From an uncultured Bacilli bacterium (GTDB taxonomy: Bacteria > Bacillota_I > Bacilli_A > RF39 > UBA660): a DNA stretch of 50,121 nt. Numbering within the stretch: position 1 is the first letter of the stretch; the number at the start of each line of letters is the position of its first letter. Shown piece after piece: positions 31,672-41,065 of this stretch. Position numbers and translations under genes: made by a program. Under the pieces are notes generated by a model, which saw nothing but the letters and a program-made list of their open reading frames with translations, did no database searches and was not told the DNA's origin. Location: contig CAKPCJ010000007.1 of NCBI GenBank assembly GCA_934141575.1, forward strand, positions 1-50,121. Direction: 5' to 3'.

Positions 31672-31696
31672 AACTTATAATTTAAGTTCTATTTTT
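31667..31696 (+). terminator. Intrinsic terminator
   Basis: AATAGAACTT (31667-31676) pairs with AAGTTCTATT (31684-31693), followed by T residues; it includes the upstream stop codon. Confidence 0.85.
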
Positions 31697-31759
31697 ACTT
31701 TACATATAAAAAAATAATTATGTATTTTTGTCGTATAATAACTGTAAAGTTTTATGCAA

Positions 31760-31788
31760 TTGATAAATAAAATTTTTTGTAGTATAAT
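31760..31788 (+). promoter_or_regulatory. Promoter of the 31810 operon
   Basis: TTGATA (31760-31765), 17-nt spacer, TATAAT (31783-31788). It drives the small membrane protein, the GGDEF protein and probably the BrkB-type gene. Confidence 0.75.
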
Positions 31789-31809
31789 TCTTATATTGGA
31801 GTGGTTCAA

Positions 31810-32253
31810 TTGAAAAAAATGAAAGTTTTAAAAATTATAACACTTTCACTAATATCAGTATTAGTATTAATAATAGCTGGTGCATTGATAGTAATGGGAG
31901 TGTTCTTGCCAAAAACATCAGGTGATGTATATGGCAACAGGCTTGATGGGATAGAAAATGTTCCAATAACTGATGAATTAAAAACAAATATTACACAAGC
32001 AATAGCGGCTACTGAAAAAACTGATTCTTCAAAGGTTACATTAAATGGCAAAATATTAAAGATAACTATAAATGTAAAAGAAGAAGTTACACTTGAAGAC
32101 TCAAAAAAAATATATGATTCATTTAAGGAAAAATTTCCAGAAAATATTAAAGCATTTTACGACATTGAAGTAATAATAATAAATAAAAATTATTCAGTTT
32201 TTGGCTATTTAAAAGCGGGACGTACTAATTTAGTATGGACAAACAATAAATAA
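31810..32253 (+). CDS. Small membrane-anchored protein
   Basis: A 147-residue protein. I favour the TTG at 31810, 8 nt after GGAG; a GTG at 31801 is possible but sits next to the GGAG motif. One transmembrane helix (about residues 5-28) is followed by an alpha/beta domain of about 115 residues, probably outside the cell. No family is recognised. It is 10 nt upstream of the GGDEF-type gene and may modulate it. Confidence 0.65.
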   Translation: MKKMKVLKIITLSLISVLVLIIAGALIVMGVFLPKTSGDVYGNRLDGIENVPITDELKTNITQAIAATEKTDSSKVTLNGKILKITINVKEEVTLEDSKKIYDSFKEKFPENIKAFYDIEVIIINKNYSVFGYLKAGRTNLVWTNNK

Positions 32254-32263
32254 GAGGTGCGTT

Positions 32264-34300
32264 ATGAAAAAAAAGAATAAATCAAAATATGGAATAATTA
32301 TAGGAATAGTACTAGCCATTATCGTGATTGCATCTGCATTACTGATTTTATTATTTAAGGAAGACAAAAAAACATCACTTACAATCCTAGAAAAGAGATG
32401 GATTGAGGATAACAAAAATCAAATTATAGATTTTGGAATTACATATGATATTCCAATGTATACACTTTCAGGAGAAGGAGTTATATTTGAATATTTAAGC
32501 GCTTTAGAAAAAAATACGGGACTAGAATTTAATAAAGTGCCTTACGAGATAAATTCAGAAATAACTCAGGAGTATTATTTTAGTAATGTTACAGAGTTAC
32601 CCAAAGATAATTATATTCTACTTGATTCAACAAACTATGTTTTGATATCTAAAGAAAACAAAGAAATTAAAATGTTACAACAAACAGATATAATTGGAGT
32701 TCTAAAAAATGATTTAGAGTTATCAAAGTACTATACTGACCTAGGGGCAACGTACAAATCTTATGATACCATTTCTACATTAATAGAAGCATACAAAAAT
32801 AATAATATTAAATATATGATATTGCCACATTCAGTATATTTAAAATCAATATTACAACTAAGTGATTCATATATAGTTAAGAATATAACCGAAATGCAAC
32901 AATATTACATTATAAAATTAAGTTCTAAAAATAAAAAACTAAATTCCATAATAAAAAAATATTATGAAAAATGGTCCACTGAAAACAAAGACAAGCTTTA
33001 TAATGATGCATTATTAGAGTTATACTATAGTGAAAAAAATATTGATCAGCAAAAATCAAATACATTAAATGCAAAAACTTATACATATGGATATATTGAA
33101 AATTTGCCATATGAAGGAATTATAAATGGTACATTGTATGGTATAGTTGGAGAATATCTAAAACAATTTTCTAAACTAACAGGTACTGATTTTGAATATA
33201 AAGCATATAAGAGTGTTAATGAATTAAAAAATGCAATAGAAAACAAAGAAATAGATATTGCATTTGGTTATTATGAAACAGAAAATGAAAAGAATATTAA
33301 ATCTCTAAATATAGATGACATAAACTTTGTAATATTAACAAATACTAATAATGATTTAATAGTTAATAGCCTAAAATCATTAAAAGGTAAAGAAGTTTCA
33401 GTTATAAAGGATACAATAATAAGGGACTATATATTAAATAATTCAGAGGCAACATTAAAAGAACATAATACATTAAAGTCATTGCTTGAATCAAGAAATG
33501 GAAATTCAATAATAGTAATAGATGAGGCTACATATGAATATTATAGGGATACAGTCTTAAAAGACTATAGCGTTATATATAGGAATACTATAAGTAATGG
33601 ATACAAATTTTTAATAAGCAATTCAGATGAAAATGAATTATTTTCAGAAATATTTGACTATTACTTGTCATTCACAGATAGTAATTACAGAAAAGAGGGA
33701 TTTCTTAACTTAGTAAAAGAAAAATCTTCATTCAAGAACAGTGAAAAGAAATATTTAGGGTATGCTCTAATTTTAATGATAGTTTTACTTGTAATTATTT
33801 CTAGAATATTAAAAATTGGTAAACAAAACAAGCAAAACAGAAGAGAAGAAAAAATTAGATTTATAGATATGCTTACATCACTAAAAAATAGAAATTACTT
33901 GAATAGTCATATGAGTGAATGGAATGATAATAAGGTTTATCCACAAGCAATTGTAGTTATAGACTTAAACAATATCAAATATATAAATGATAATTATGGA
34001 TACGAAGAAGGAGATAGCGTTATCGGTATGGCTGCTAACATCCTTATAAATACACAATTAGAAAATACAGATATAATAAGAACAGATGGAAACGAGTTCT
34101 TAGTGTATATGGTTGGATATGATGATAAAAAAGTTATTGCATATATAAGAAAATTGTATAAAGAATTACAGCAATTGCCACACGAATTTGGTGCTGCATT
34201 AGGTTATAGCATGATAGAAGACGATATAAAAACTATTGATGATGCTATTAATGAAGCAACATTAGATATGAGAAAAAATAAGGAAAATTTAGAGCAATAA
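32264..34300 (+). CDS. Membrane sensor with degenerate GGDEF domain
   Basis: A 678-residue protein. A transmembrane helix (about residues 9-30) is followed by about 470 extracytoplasmic residues that look like two bacterial solute-binding (SBP_bac_3) modules, the second beginning near KTYTYGYIENLPYEGI. A second helix lies near residues 500-520 and a cytoplasmic GGDEF domain at the C-terminus. The signature is RTDGNEFLVY instead of RxGGDEF, so diguanylate cyclase activity is doubtful. It is more likely a receptor or a regulator of another protein. The next gene starts 1 nt later. Confidence 0.82.
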   Translation: MKKKNKSKYGIIIGIVLAIIVIASALLILLFKEDKKTSLTILEKRWIEDNKNQIIDFGITYDIPMYTLSGEGVIFEYLSALEKNTGLEFNKVPYEINSEITQEYYFSNVTELPKDNYILLDSTNYVLISKENKEIKMLQQTDIIGVLKNDLELSKYYTDLGATYKSYDTISTLIEAYKNNNIKYMILPHSVYLKSILQLSDSYIVKNITEMQQYYIIKLSSKNKKLNSIIKKYYEKWSTENKDKLYNDALLELYYSEKNIDQQKSNTLNAKTYTYGYIENLPYEGIINGTLYGIVGEYLKQFSKLTGTDFEYKAYKSVNELKNAIENKEIDIAFGYYETENEKNIKSLNIDDINFVILTNTNNDLIVNSLKSLKGKEVSVIKDTIIRDYILNNSEATLKEHNTLKSLLESRNGNSIIVIDEATYEYYRDTVLKDYSVIYRNTISNGYKFLISNSDENELFSEIFDYYLSFTDSNYRKEGFLNLVKEKSSFKNSEKKYLGYALILMIVLLVIISRILKIGKQNKQNRREEKIRFIDMLTSLKNRNYLNSHMSEWNDNKVYPQAIVVIDLNNIKYINDNYGYEEGDSVIGMAANILINTQLENTDIIRTDGNEFLVYMVGYDDKKVIAYIRKLYKELQQLPHEFGAALGYSMIEDDIKTIDDAINEATLDMRKNKENLEQ

Positions 34301-34301
34301 A

Positions 34302-35114
34302 ATGAGAGAAAAATTAAAAAAATTCATTTTAGATATATGGGCAATTGTCAAAAAACCAGAAATGCGTATTTTACCAGGACAATTGGCCTTTTTCTTTGTA
34401 TTATCAATCATTCCAATATTTGCAATAATAATTATAATTGGCACAAGTTTATCACTGTCATCCGAAAGTATACTCAGTTTTTTCGAAAGTATTTTACCAG
34501 TAGGAATAATGAGTTCGTTAGTAAATATATTAGATTATAATAATATTGACAGAAACATAATTGTCTTCTTAATATCAACATTTGTTTTAGCATCAAATGG
34601 AGCCTTTTCAGTTATAAATGCATCTAATACAATTTATAAAACTGATCCAACGCCATGGCTAAGGAGAAGAATAAAGGCTATATTCTTAACCTTTTCGTTA
34701 GTATTCTTGCTTATCTTTGTAATAGTAATTCCAGCATTTGGCTCAAAAATACTAACACTATTAGAAAACGTAAAAATACTTGGTGGAATTATTGACAAAA
34801 TAACTTTAGTATTTAACATATGTGCTGTTCCGATATCAATTTTTGTAATATATTTTAATTTAAAATTAATTTATGTAATAAGTCCAGACAAAAAAATAAA
34901 AAGTAAAACAGTTACAAATGGAGCATTATTTACAACATTTGGTTGGATAATAAGTTCTAGAATTTTCTCATATTATGTTTTACACTTTAGTAAATATGAC
35001 TTAGTATATGGAAGCTTAACAAATATTATAATACTTATGTTATGGTTTTATTTACTATCATATATTTTTGTATTAGGAATGTCACTTAATGTAATAAGTG
35101 ATGATACGAAATAA
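34302..35114 (+). CDS. YihY/BrkB-family membrane protein
   Basis: A 270-residue integral membrane protein with about six helices and the family patterns LPGQLAFFFVLSIIP near the N-terminus and LMLWFYLLSYIFVLGMSLN at the C-terminus. YihY/BrkB proteins are of unclear function; the ribonuclease BN name is historical and the activity is not expected. It starts immediately after the GGDEF-type gene and is presumably cotranscribed. Confidence 0.88.
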   Translation: MREKLKKFILDIWAIVKKPEMRILPGQLAFFFVLSIIPIFAIIIIIGTSLSLSSESILSFFESILPVGIMSSLVNILDYNNIDRNIIVFLISTFVLASNGAFSVINASNTIYKTDPTPWLRRRIKAIFLTFSLVFLLIFVIVIPAFGSKILTLLENVKILGGIIDKITLVFNICAVPISIFVIYFNLKLIYVISPDKKIKSKTVTNGALFTTFGWIISSRIFSYYVLHFSKYDLVYGSLTNIIILMLWFYLLSYIFVLGMSLNVISDDTK

Positions 35115-35150
35115 CGTATTTAATGCAACAATTAGGTTACTATAATATTG

Positions 35151-35245
35151 AATACATATTTAGTATTATATGTATTTAATATGGGCTCTGGCAGAAATTA
35201 AATTGCCAAAAAATACTAATACTCCAATAATGGAGTATTTTTATT
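35151..35245 (+). ncRNA. Candidate structured small RNA
   Basis: A gene-free stretch with a -10 box TATAAT at 35141-35146 (weak -35). Three hairpins follow: AATACATAT/ATATGTATT (35151-35176, 9 bp), TGGCA/TGCCA (35189-35208), and ATACTCCA/TGGAGTAT with a T tail (35219-35245), a convincing terminator. The next gene has its own promoter after the terminator, so this looks like an independent RNA of about 95 nt or an attenuated leader. No known class is recognised. Confidence 0.45.
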
Positions 35246-35247
35246 AT

Positions 35248-35276
35248 TTGAAAAATGATATAAAAAGTGTTATAAT
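35248..35276 (+). promoter_or_regulatory. Promoter of the ltaS-like gene
   Basis: TTGAAA (35248-35253), 17-nt spacer, TATAAT (35271-35276), directly after the terminator hairpin. Confidence 0.8.
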
Positions 35277-35300
35277 TATCTAGTATATTGAGGTGTGTTA

Positions 35301-37316
35301 ATGAAAAAAATATTTGATAAAATAAAAAAAACATTAAAAAAAGTTCTAATTAACGAGAAAAAATTCATTTTGGATAATAAATTTTATAATATATATGTTG
35401 TAACAAATGTATTAAATGCATTGTTATTAAGAATACTTACAGTTAACAATGGATTGGATATTAGACCATTAATACAAGACTTTGTTATTGTGCTAGCCGT
35501 TGGATCAATAGCGTTTTTGATGAAAAAAAGTGTAAGCAAAAAAATATATTTAATGGCAACATCAATTATATTTATGGTACTGTGTGTAATTAATTCCATG
35601 TATTATACATTTTATACATCATTTGCATCTATCTCACTTTTAGCTACATCTGTATTTGTTGTAGACGTAGGTGATGCAGTAACGAAAAATGTTATGAATG
35701 CAAAAGATTTTATATATTTATGGCAGCCAATAGTATTATTTATAAGTTATTGGTATATTTCTAAAACTAAACCGAAAGATGAAATAGTTGTTAGAAGTAA
35801 ATTTAATTTTATAAATTCAATAGGACTTGCTGGCGTATTACTACTTGTATTCGCATCTACATTAACTGGAACAGACCTAAGTAGATTTTACAATCAATGG
35901 AACAGAGAATATTTAGTGAGTAGGTTTGGATTATATACATATCAATTAAATGATATAGTAAAAAGCATAGAGCCTAAAATAAATACCTTATTTGGAAGTG
36001 ATAAAGCTCTTAAAACATTTAATGATTACTACGAAAAATATACCTCTGAAAGAACTACGAATAAGTATACAAATGTATTTGAAGGAAAAAATATAATTAC
36101 AGTACATTTGGAAAGTATGCAGGCATTTACTATGGGCTTGTCATTCAATGGGCAAGAATTGACACCTAATTTAAATAAATTGGCTAAATCAGGATTAAAT
36201 TTTACGAAGTTCTATAGTCAAGTAAGCGTTGGAACAAGTAGTGATTCTGAATTTACATTAAATACATCACTTCTACCAGTAAGTAATGGAACAGTATTCG
36301 TAAATTATTTCAATAGGCAGTATGTAAGTATACCACTATTATTAAAAGAAAAAGGTTATTACACATTTAGTATGCACGCTAATACAGGCGATTATTGGAA
36401 CAGAAACACTATGCATAAACAGCTAGGATATGACAAATTCTATAGCAAATCATCATATAATATAGATGAAGTAATTGGACTTGGATTATCAGATAAATCA
36501 TTTTTTAAACAATCAGTTGAAAAAATAAAAAAAATCAATGAAAAAGGTCAGCCATTCTATGGAACAGTAATAATGCTTACTAATCATACGCCATTTGACG
36601 AAGTAGATAAATATGGTGATTATGACTTGTCCGTTACCGTAGAAATTAATGGGGAACAAGTTACTAGAAATTACCTTGATAACACAAAATTAGGAAATTA
36701 TTTGAAATCAGTTCACTATGCTGATGAGGCATTAGGAGAATTTGTACAAGAATTAGATGAAGCAGGACTATTAGAAAACACAGTATTAGTTTTATATGGT
36801 GATCATGATGCAAGATTATCAAAGAAAGAATACATAAGATTTTATAACTATGACCCATATACAGATTCATACTATACAAAAAATGATGAAGAATATACCC
36901 CAGTTTCATATTATGATTATGAACTATTAAGAAGAGTGCCTTTTATAATATGGACAAAAGATGGAAAATATGTGGATACTATAGATAAGGTAATGGGAAT
37001 GTATGATGTAATGCCTACACTTGGAAATATGTTTAATTTTTATAATAAATATCAATTAGGACATGATATATTCAGTATAGATGAAAATGTTGTTATATTC
37101 CCAAATGGAAACTTTTTGACAGATAAGATATATTACAATAGTCAAAAAGATGAAGGTCAGTGGTTAAACGACGCTGTTGCTGGTGAAAATTATATATCAG
37201 ATTATAAAGAATATGCTCAAAAGACACTGGAAGCTTCAAATGCACTAATTATGTACGATTTAATAAAGGTTAGTAACGAAAAGCAGAAAGGCGGAACAGA
37301 TGAAAAAACTGAATAA
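35301..37316 (+). CDS. Lipoteichoic acid synthase-like sulfatase-fold protein
   Basis: A 671-residue membrane enzyme: about five N-terminal transmembrane helices (residues 20-210), then an extracellular alkaline-phosphatase/sulfatase-type domain. Family sites are VHLESMQAF (metal ligand Glu), SVGTSSDSEFTLNTS (nucleophile loop) and LVLYGDHDARL (metal ligands). LtaS enzymes polymerise glycerol phosphate from phosphatidylglycerol. Here the position aligned with the catalytic Thr appears to be Ser313. The ATG at 35301 follows GAGGTG by 5 nt. It overlaps the next gene by 17 nt. Confidence 0.88.
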   Translation: MKKIFDKIKKTLKKVLINEKKFILDNKFYNIYVVTNVLNALLLRILTVNNGLDIRPLIQDFVIVLAVGSIAFLMKKSVSKKIYLMATSIIFMVLCVINSMYYTFYTSFASISLLATSVFVVDVGDAVTKNVMNAKDFIYLWQPIVLFISYWYISKTKPKDEIVVRSKFNFINSIGLAGVLLLVFASTLTGTDLSRFYNQWNREYLVSRFGLYTYQLNDIVKSIEPKINTLFGSDKALKTFNDYYEKYTSERTTNKYTNVFEGKNIITVHLESMQAFTMGLSFNGQELTPNLNKLAKSGLNFTKFYSQVSVGTSSDSEFTLNTSLLPVSNGTVFVNYFNRQYVSIPLLLKEKGYYTFSMHANTGDYWNRNTMHKQLGYDKFYSKSSYNIDEVIGLGLSDKSFFKQSVEKIKKINEKGQPFYGTVIMLTNHTPFDEVDKYGDYDLSVTVEINGEQVTRNYLDNTKLGNYLKSVHYADEALGEFVQELDEAGLLENTVLVLYGDHDARLSKKEYIRFYNYDPYTDSYYTKNDEEYTPVSYYDYELLRRVPFIIWTKDGKYVDTIDKVMGMYDVMPTLGNMFNFYNKYQLGHDIFSIDENVVIFPNGNFLTDKIYYNSQKDEGQWLNDAVAGENYISDYKEYAQKTLEASNALIMYDLIKVSNEKQKGGTDEKTE

Positions 37317-37932
37317 AAAAAGAATAGCATTGTGTTCTATAGTATTGATTCTTTTAATAGTTGTATTGATATTTGTGGTAATTAACTTAAAGAATAAAAA
37401 AGATAAACCTGATGATAATCAAAATAAAGTTCAAGAAGAAATAAAAGATTATGGATATGTTTTATTGGAAAATGAAACAAATCTTTATAAACAATACTTT
37501 AAAGAACTTATCGAAGTATTAAACAATGAAGAATTAGATGAAAAATCATATGCATCATCAATAGTAAAGTTATTTATATCTGACTTTTATGATTTAAACA
37601 GCAAAATTACAAAAAATGATGTAGGTGGACTACAATTCGTATATGAAAAGATTCAGGATAATTTTGTCATAAATGCAAAAGATACAATATATAAATACGT
37701 AGAAAATAACCTAAGTGGAGATAGAACCCAGAAATTACCAGGTGTAAAAAGTGTACAAATATCATCTGTTGAATCAACAAAATTTACATATAACGCCGAA
37801 AATATAACAGATGAAAACGCTTACGAGGTTAAGGCATCTTGGGAATACAATGAAGATTTGGGATACCAAAAGGAAGCAACATTTACATTAATGCATGTTG
37901 ATAAAAAGTTAGTAATAGTAGAATTGAAATAA
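37300..37932 (+). CDS. Membrane-anchored protein coupled to the ltaS-like gene
   Basis: A 210-residue protein with one N-terminal transmembrane helix (about residues 8-30) and an extracytoplasmic alpha+beta domain of about 160 residues. No family is recognised. The 17-nt overlap with the LtaS-like gene implies coupled synthesis and perhaps a role in polymer assembly at the outer membrane face. A terminator follows. Confidence 0.72.
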   Translation: MKKLNKKRIALCSIVLILLIVVLIFVVINLKNKKDKPDDNQNKVQEEIKDYGYVLLENETNLYKQYFKELIEVLNNEELDEKSYASSIVKLFISDFYDLNSKITKNDVGGLQFVYEKIQDNFVINAKDTIYKYVENNLSGDRTQKLPGVKSVQISSVESTKFTYNAENITDENAYEVKASWEYNEDLGYQKEATFTLMHVDKKLVIVELK

Positions 37933-37953
37933 CACTTAAAAGTGTTATTTTTT
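37928..37953 (+). terminator. Intrinsic terminator
   Basis: AATAACACTT (37928-37937) pairs with AAGTGTTATT (37940-37949), followed by T residues. Confidence 0.85.
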
Positions 37954-38001
37954 AATGAAATATTAATTTATAGTAATCATAATATTAATATAGGTGATAT
38001 T

Positions 38002-38799
38002 ATGCTAAAAGAAGTATTCTTCGGTTTCCTTGTTGGACTAGGAAAAATAATACCAGGTGTAAGCGGTGCCATGATAGCAATTTCTCTAGGAATATACAAA
38101 AAACTTATTGATTGTATTATTGAACCATTAAAAAATATAAAATATATTATTACAATAGGTACTGGTTTTTTAATTGCAGTTTCATTTGGAAGCAGATTAA
38201 TAATGTATTTTATGAATAAATATTTTTTCTTTACAATGATGTTTTTTATAGGGTTGATAGGTGGTGGAGTTCCGCAAGTATTGCACAAATCCTTTGGTAA
38301 AAAAGTAGATATGAAATGTATGTTAGTATCAATACTAACATTTTTAATAATAATATTGTTAGCAATATTAAAAGGTGAATCAACAGTTGAAACAATAAAC
38401 TATCCTTTTTTGATATTAATAGGATTTATAGAAGCTTTTACTATGATAATACCTGGAATGAGTGGTACAGCAGTTCTTATGATAATCGGGTACTATAATA
38501 TAGTAATGAACTTTTTGAATAATCTTTTAAATTTTTCAAAAATAGTAGATACTATTAAATTTTCAATCCCTTTTGGAATTGGATTACTAATAGGGGTGTA
38601 TATTGTAAGTAAATTTGTCAAATATTTAATGGAAAAACATGAAAAGATTTTTTATTCTGGAATGTTGGGTTTTGTAGTAGCGTCTATTCTAGTCTTATTT
38701 AAAGAAGCCTTTATTAACGGAATTACATTTCAAGTATATTTAATTTCAAATGTGATACTGGTAATAGGTTTTACGATATCATACAAATTTGACAAATAA
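38002..38799 (+). CDS. DUF368 (PopT-like) membrane protein
   Basis: A 265-residue integral membrane protein with two related halves, each opening with a Pro-Gly-Ser re-entrant signature: GKIIPGVSGAMIA near residue 14 and TMIIPGMSGTAVL near residue 155. DUF368 members include PopT, which recycles undecaprenyl phosphate across the membrane for cell-wall polymer synthesis. The ATG at 38002 follows AGGTGA. Its place after the LtaS-like operon fits an envelope role. Confidence 0.9.
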   Translation: MLKEVFFGFLVGLGKIIPGVSGAMIAISLGIYKKLIDCIIEPLKNIKYIITIGTGFLIAVSFGSRLIMYFMNKYFFFTMMFFIGLIGGGVPQVLHKSFGKKVDMKCMLVSILTFLIIILLAILKGESTVETINYPFLILIGFIEAFTMIIPGMSGTAVLMIIGYYNIVMNFLNNLLNFSKIVDTIKFSIPFGIGLLIGVYIVSKFVKYLMEKHEKIFYSGMLGFVVASILVLFKEAFINGITFQVYLISNVILVIGFTISYKFDK

Positions 38800-38811
38800 A
38801 CGATAATATTA

Positions 38812-38840
38812 TTGTTAATACATAAAAAAAATGATAAAAT
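38812..38840 (+). promoter_or_regulatory. Promoter of the Tim44-like/SPFH operon
   Basis: TTGTTA (38812-38817), 17-nt spacer, TAAAAT (38835-38840). Confidence 0.6.
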
Positions 38841-38872
38841 TAAAATGTATAATAATATGGAAGGAAATGAAG

Positions 38873-39628
38873 ATGGAAACATTAGGCATTATTTTAGCTG
38901 TATTTCTTGGAGTTGTGGTTGGAATACTATTCCTTGGTGGAATTTTATATTTAAAAGTAAAATCAATGGTTCCAAAAGAATACAGAGATGAGGTTACAAT
39001 TAGAAATGCATTTAAGGAAGGAAAAGAAATCGCGCAAGAAGAAAGATCAAGAGCAAAAAATGCTTCGGGAATAACCAATTTATTGGTTCCACAAATAAGA
39101 AAAGACTTCAGTGATTTCAACGAAACCCAGTTTTTTGAACTAGTTGAAAGAAATTTAAGAACTATATTTAATATAATTGAAAAAAAAGATATATCCTTAT
39201 TAACTAACGATTTAGAACCATTAAGAGGAAATTTAACTGAGAAAGTAAGAGACTTACTAGAAAATGATATATCAATAACATATGATGATGTAGTCTTCCA
39301 CAAGCATGCACTTAGAAGTTATACAAAAGATCGTGGTGTAGCAACATTAGTAATTTCTTCATCACTTGAATATTATTATTATTATAAAAAAGGCGATAAA
39401 TACATTGAAAAAAAAGATTATAAAAAGCAAACTAGGTATTTATCAACACTTGCTTACATATATGATAAAGAAAAGGCAAAAACAAGTTACAGCGTTATAG
39501 GATTAAATTGTCCAAATTGTGGTGCGCCTCTAGATGGATTTCAGCAAACAAAATGCAAATTTTGTGGAACCCATACTATTGAATTAGATCTAAAAAGTTG
39601 GAAATTTATTTCATATAAAGAAGATTAA
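38873..39628 (+). CDS. Membrane-anchored Tim44-like protein with zinc ribbon
   Basis: A 251-residue protein. One N-terminal transmembrane helix (about residues 4-27) is followed by a helical linker, a Tim44-like domain (about residues 65-200; FSDFNETQFFELVERNL) and a C-terminal zinc ribbon (CPNCGAPL and CKFCGTHT). The ATG at 38873 lies 7 nt after AAGGA. Tim44-like bacterial proteins are thought to bind partners at the membrane. It is paired with the SPFH-zinc ribbon gene 18 nt downstream. Confidence 0.8.
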   Translation: METLGIILAVFLGVVVGILFLGGILYLKVKSMVPKEYRDEVTIRNAFKEGKEIAQEERSRAKNASGITNLLVPQIRKDFSDFNETQFFELVERNLRTIFNIIEKKDISLLTNDLEPLRGNLTEKVRDLLENDISITYDDVVFHKHALRSYTKDRGVATLVISSSLEYYYYYKKGDKYIEKKDYKKQTRYLSTLAYIYDKEKAKTSYSVIGLNCPNCGAPLDGFQQTKCKFCGTHTIELDLKSWKFISYKED

Positions 39629-39646
39629 AGAAAGAAGGAAAGAAAA

Positions 39647-40807
39647 ATGGGATTTATTAAAATTGTAAAGGATTCTATAAGTGGTCAATTAGCTGATCAA
39701 TATAGAGAAGTCATAAGATATGATAAAAATGATGATGATGTTTTAGTAAAAAAAGTAACAACTGCAAACGGTGTAATAACAAATCAAAGTAGGTTGTTTG
39801 TTCAAGTAGGACAATGTGCAATTTACACAGATAATGGTACAATAAAAGACATTATTTCTGAACCAGGTATGTATTTTATGGATACATCAGCACCTACGAC
39901 ATTTCAAACAAATATATTTAAAGGAATTGGTCAAACTTTCCTAGAATCAATGAAAAGAATAGCTTATGAAGGTAATGCTATAACGGCACAAGCAGTATAT
40001 TTTATTAATTTAACACAAACAAAAGGATATCCTTTTGGTACTAGTTCCCCAATAATGTTTAGTGATCCAGAGTGGGGACCAATGGAAATTAGAGCTAATG
40101 GATTCTATTCAATTATTGTTAATAACCCAGTAAACTTATTAACAAATTATGCTGGTGTAAAAGATGAAGTAAGATTTTCTGAAATTGCTGAACTTGTAGA
40201 TGGATTTGTAGTTTCAGGATTAGCAGCAGCAATAGGAGCATTAGGAGTTTCATTTGAAAAAGTTCCTACAAAACAATTAGAACTTGCAAGAAAGTTAAAT
40301 GATGCTATTGATGAAGACATATCAAGTTATGGTATTGAAATTAAAAGCGTTTCTTTGAATCCATTAACAGTACCAGAAGAAATTCAAAAAGCTATGAGAG
40401 AAAGAGCTTCTATAAAACTAAAAGCTACATCATTAGATCAAAACCAAGCAAATATTTACACACAAATAAATACTGCAGAGGCTATCAAAGATATGGCAAA
40501 TAATGAAAATGGTGGAAACGGAGCAACTATAATGGGAATGAATTTAGGTTCCATGATGGGTGGATTTGCTGGTAACACAGTTAATAATGCTTATCAACAA
40601 CAACCACAACAACAAGTTGCTGGGCAACCATCAGCAGCTGTCGTAACAGGAGGAGCAACTTGCCCTAAATGTGGAGCTGTTTCTAATGGAAAATTCTGTT
40701 CAGAATGTGGAACAGCAATGACACCTGCAAAAAAGATATGCCCTAATTGCAATAAAGAATTACCAGAAAACGCAAAATTCTGTACTGATTGTGGAACACA
40801 GTTATAA
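39647..40807 (+). CDS. SPFH-domain protein with double zinc ribbon (YdjI-like)
   Basis: A 386-residue cytosolic protein. An SPFH/Band 7-type domain (about residues 25-260) is followed by a Gly/Asn/Gln linker and two C-terminal zinc ribbons (CPKCGAVSNGKFCSECG and CPNCNKELPENAKFCTDCG). This architecture matches B. subtilis YdjI, often annotated as a virion core protein; such proteins belong to membrane-stress systems that recruit partners to membranes. It is probably coexpressed with the Tim44-like membrane protein. Confidence 0.9.
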   Translation: MGFIKIVKDSISGQLADQYREVIRYDKNDDDVLVKKVTTANGVITNQSRLFVQVGQCAIYTDNGTIKDIISEPGMYFMDTSAPTTFQTNIFKGIGQTFLESMKRIAYEGNAITAQAVYFINLTQTKGYPFGTSSPIMFSDPEWGPMEIRANGFYSIIVNNPVNLLTNYAGVKDEVRFSEIAELVDGFVVSGLAAAIGALGVSFEKVPTKQLELARKLNDAIDEDISSYGIEIKSVSLNPLTVPEEIQKAMRERASIKLKATSLDQNQANIYTQINTAEAIKDMANNENGGNGATIMGMNLGSMMGGFAGNTVNNAYQQQPQQQVAGQPSAAVVTGGATCPKCGAVSNGKFCSECGTAMTPAKKICPNCNKELPENAKFCTDCGTQL

Positions 40808-40813
40808 ATTAGA

Positions 40814-40836
40814 GTGACCTCGTGTCACCTTTTTTA
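40814..40836 (+). terminator. Intrinsic terminator
   Basis: GTGAC (40814-40818) pairs with GTCAC (40824-40828), followed by a T run. The remaining gene-free sequence to 41013 shows no other clear feature. Confidence 0.65.
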
Positions 40837-41013
40837 TTTTAAAATTATAACCAAAGAATAATAAAAATATCATTTATGAAATGCCTTTAAAGTAAACAAT
40901 AAACCAAAAAAGTGTTTCCAAACAACTTAATATAAAAAATATTCTGAAGAACTAAGAAAGGTACTAATTCAGTTAAATAATGATTATTAATTCATACCTT
41001 ACAAAAAATAATA

Positions 41014-41054
41014 AAAAGAGAAAAGTAAAATTTTATTTATTACTTTTCTCTTTT
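41014..41054. terminator. Bidirectional terminator
   Basis: A perfect 15-bp stem, AAAAGAGAAAAGTAA (41014-41028) with TTACTTTTCTCTTTT (41040-41054). It terminates the convergent minus-strand operon ending at 41066. Confidence 0.8.
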
Positions 41055-41065
41055 CAATTGAATAA

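Noticed and set aside
35151..35245. SRP RNA, tmRNA, purine or preQ1 riboswitch at this position
   Set aside because: The diagnostic conserved sequences of those classes are not present.
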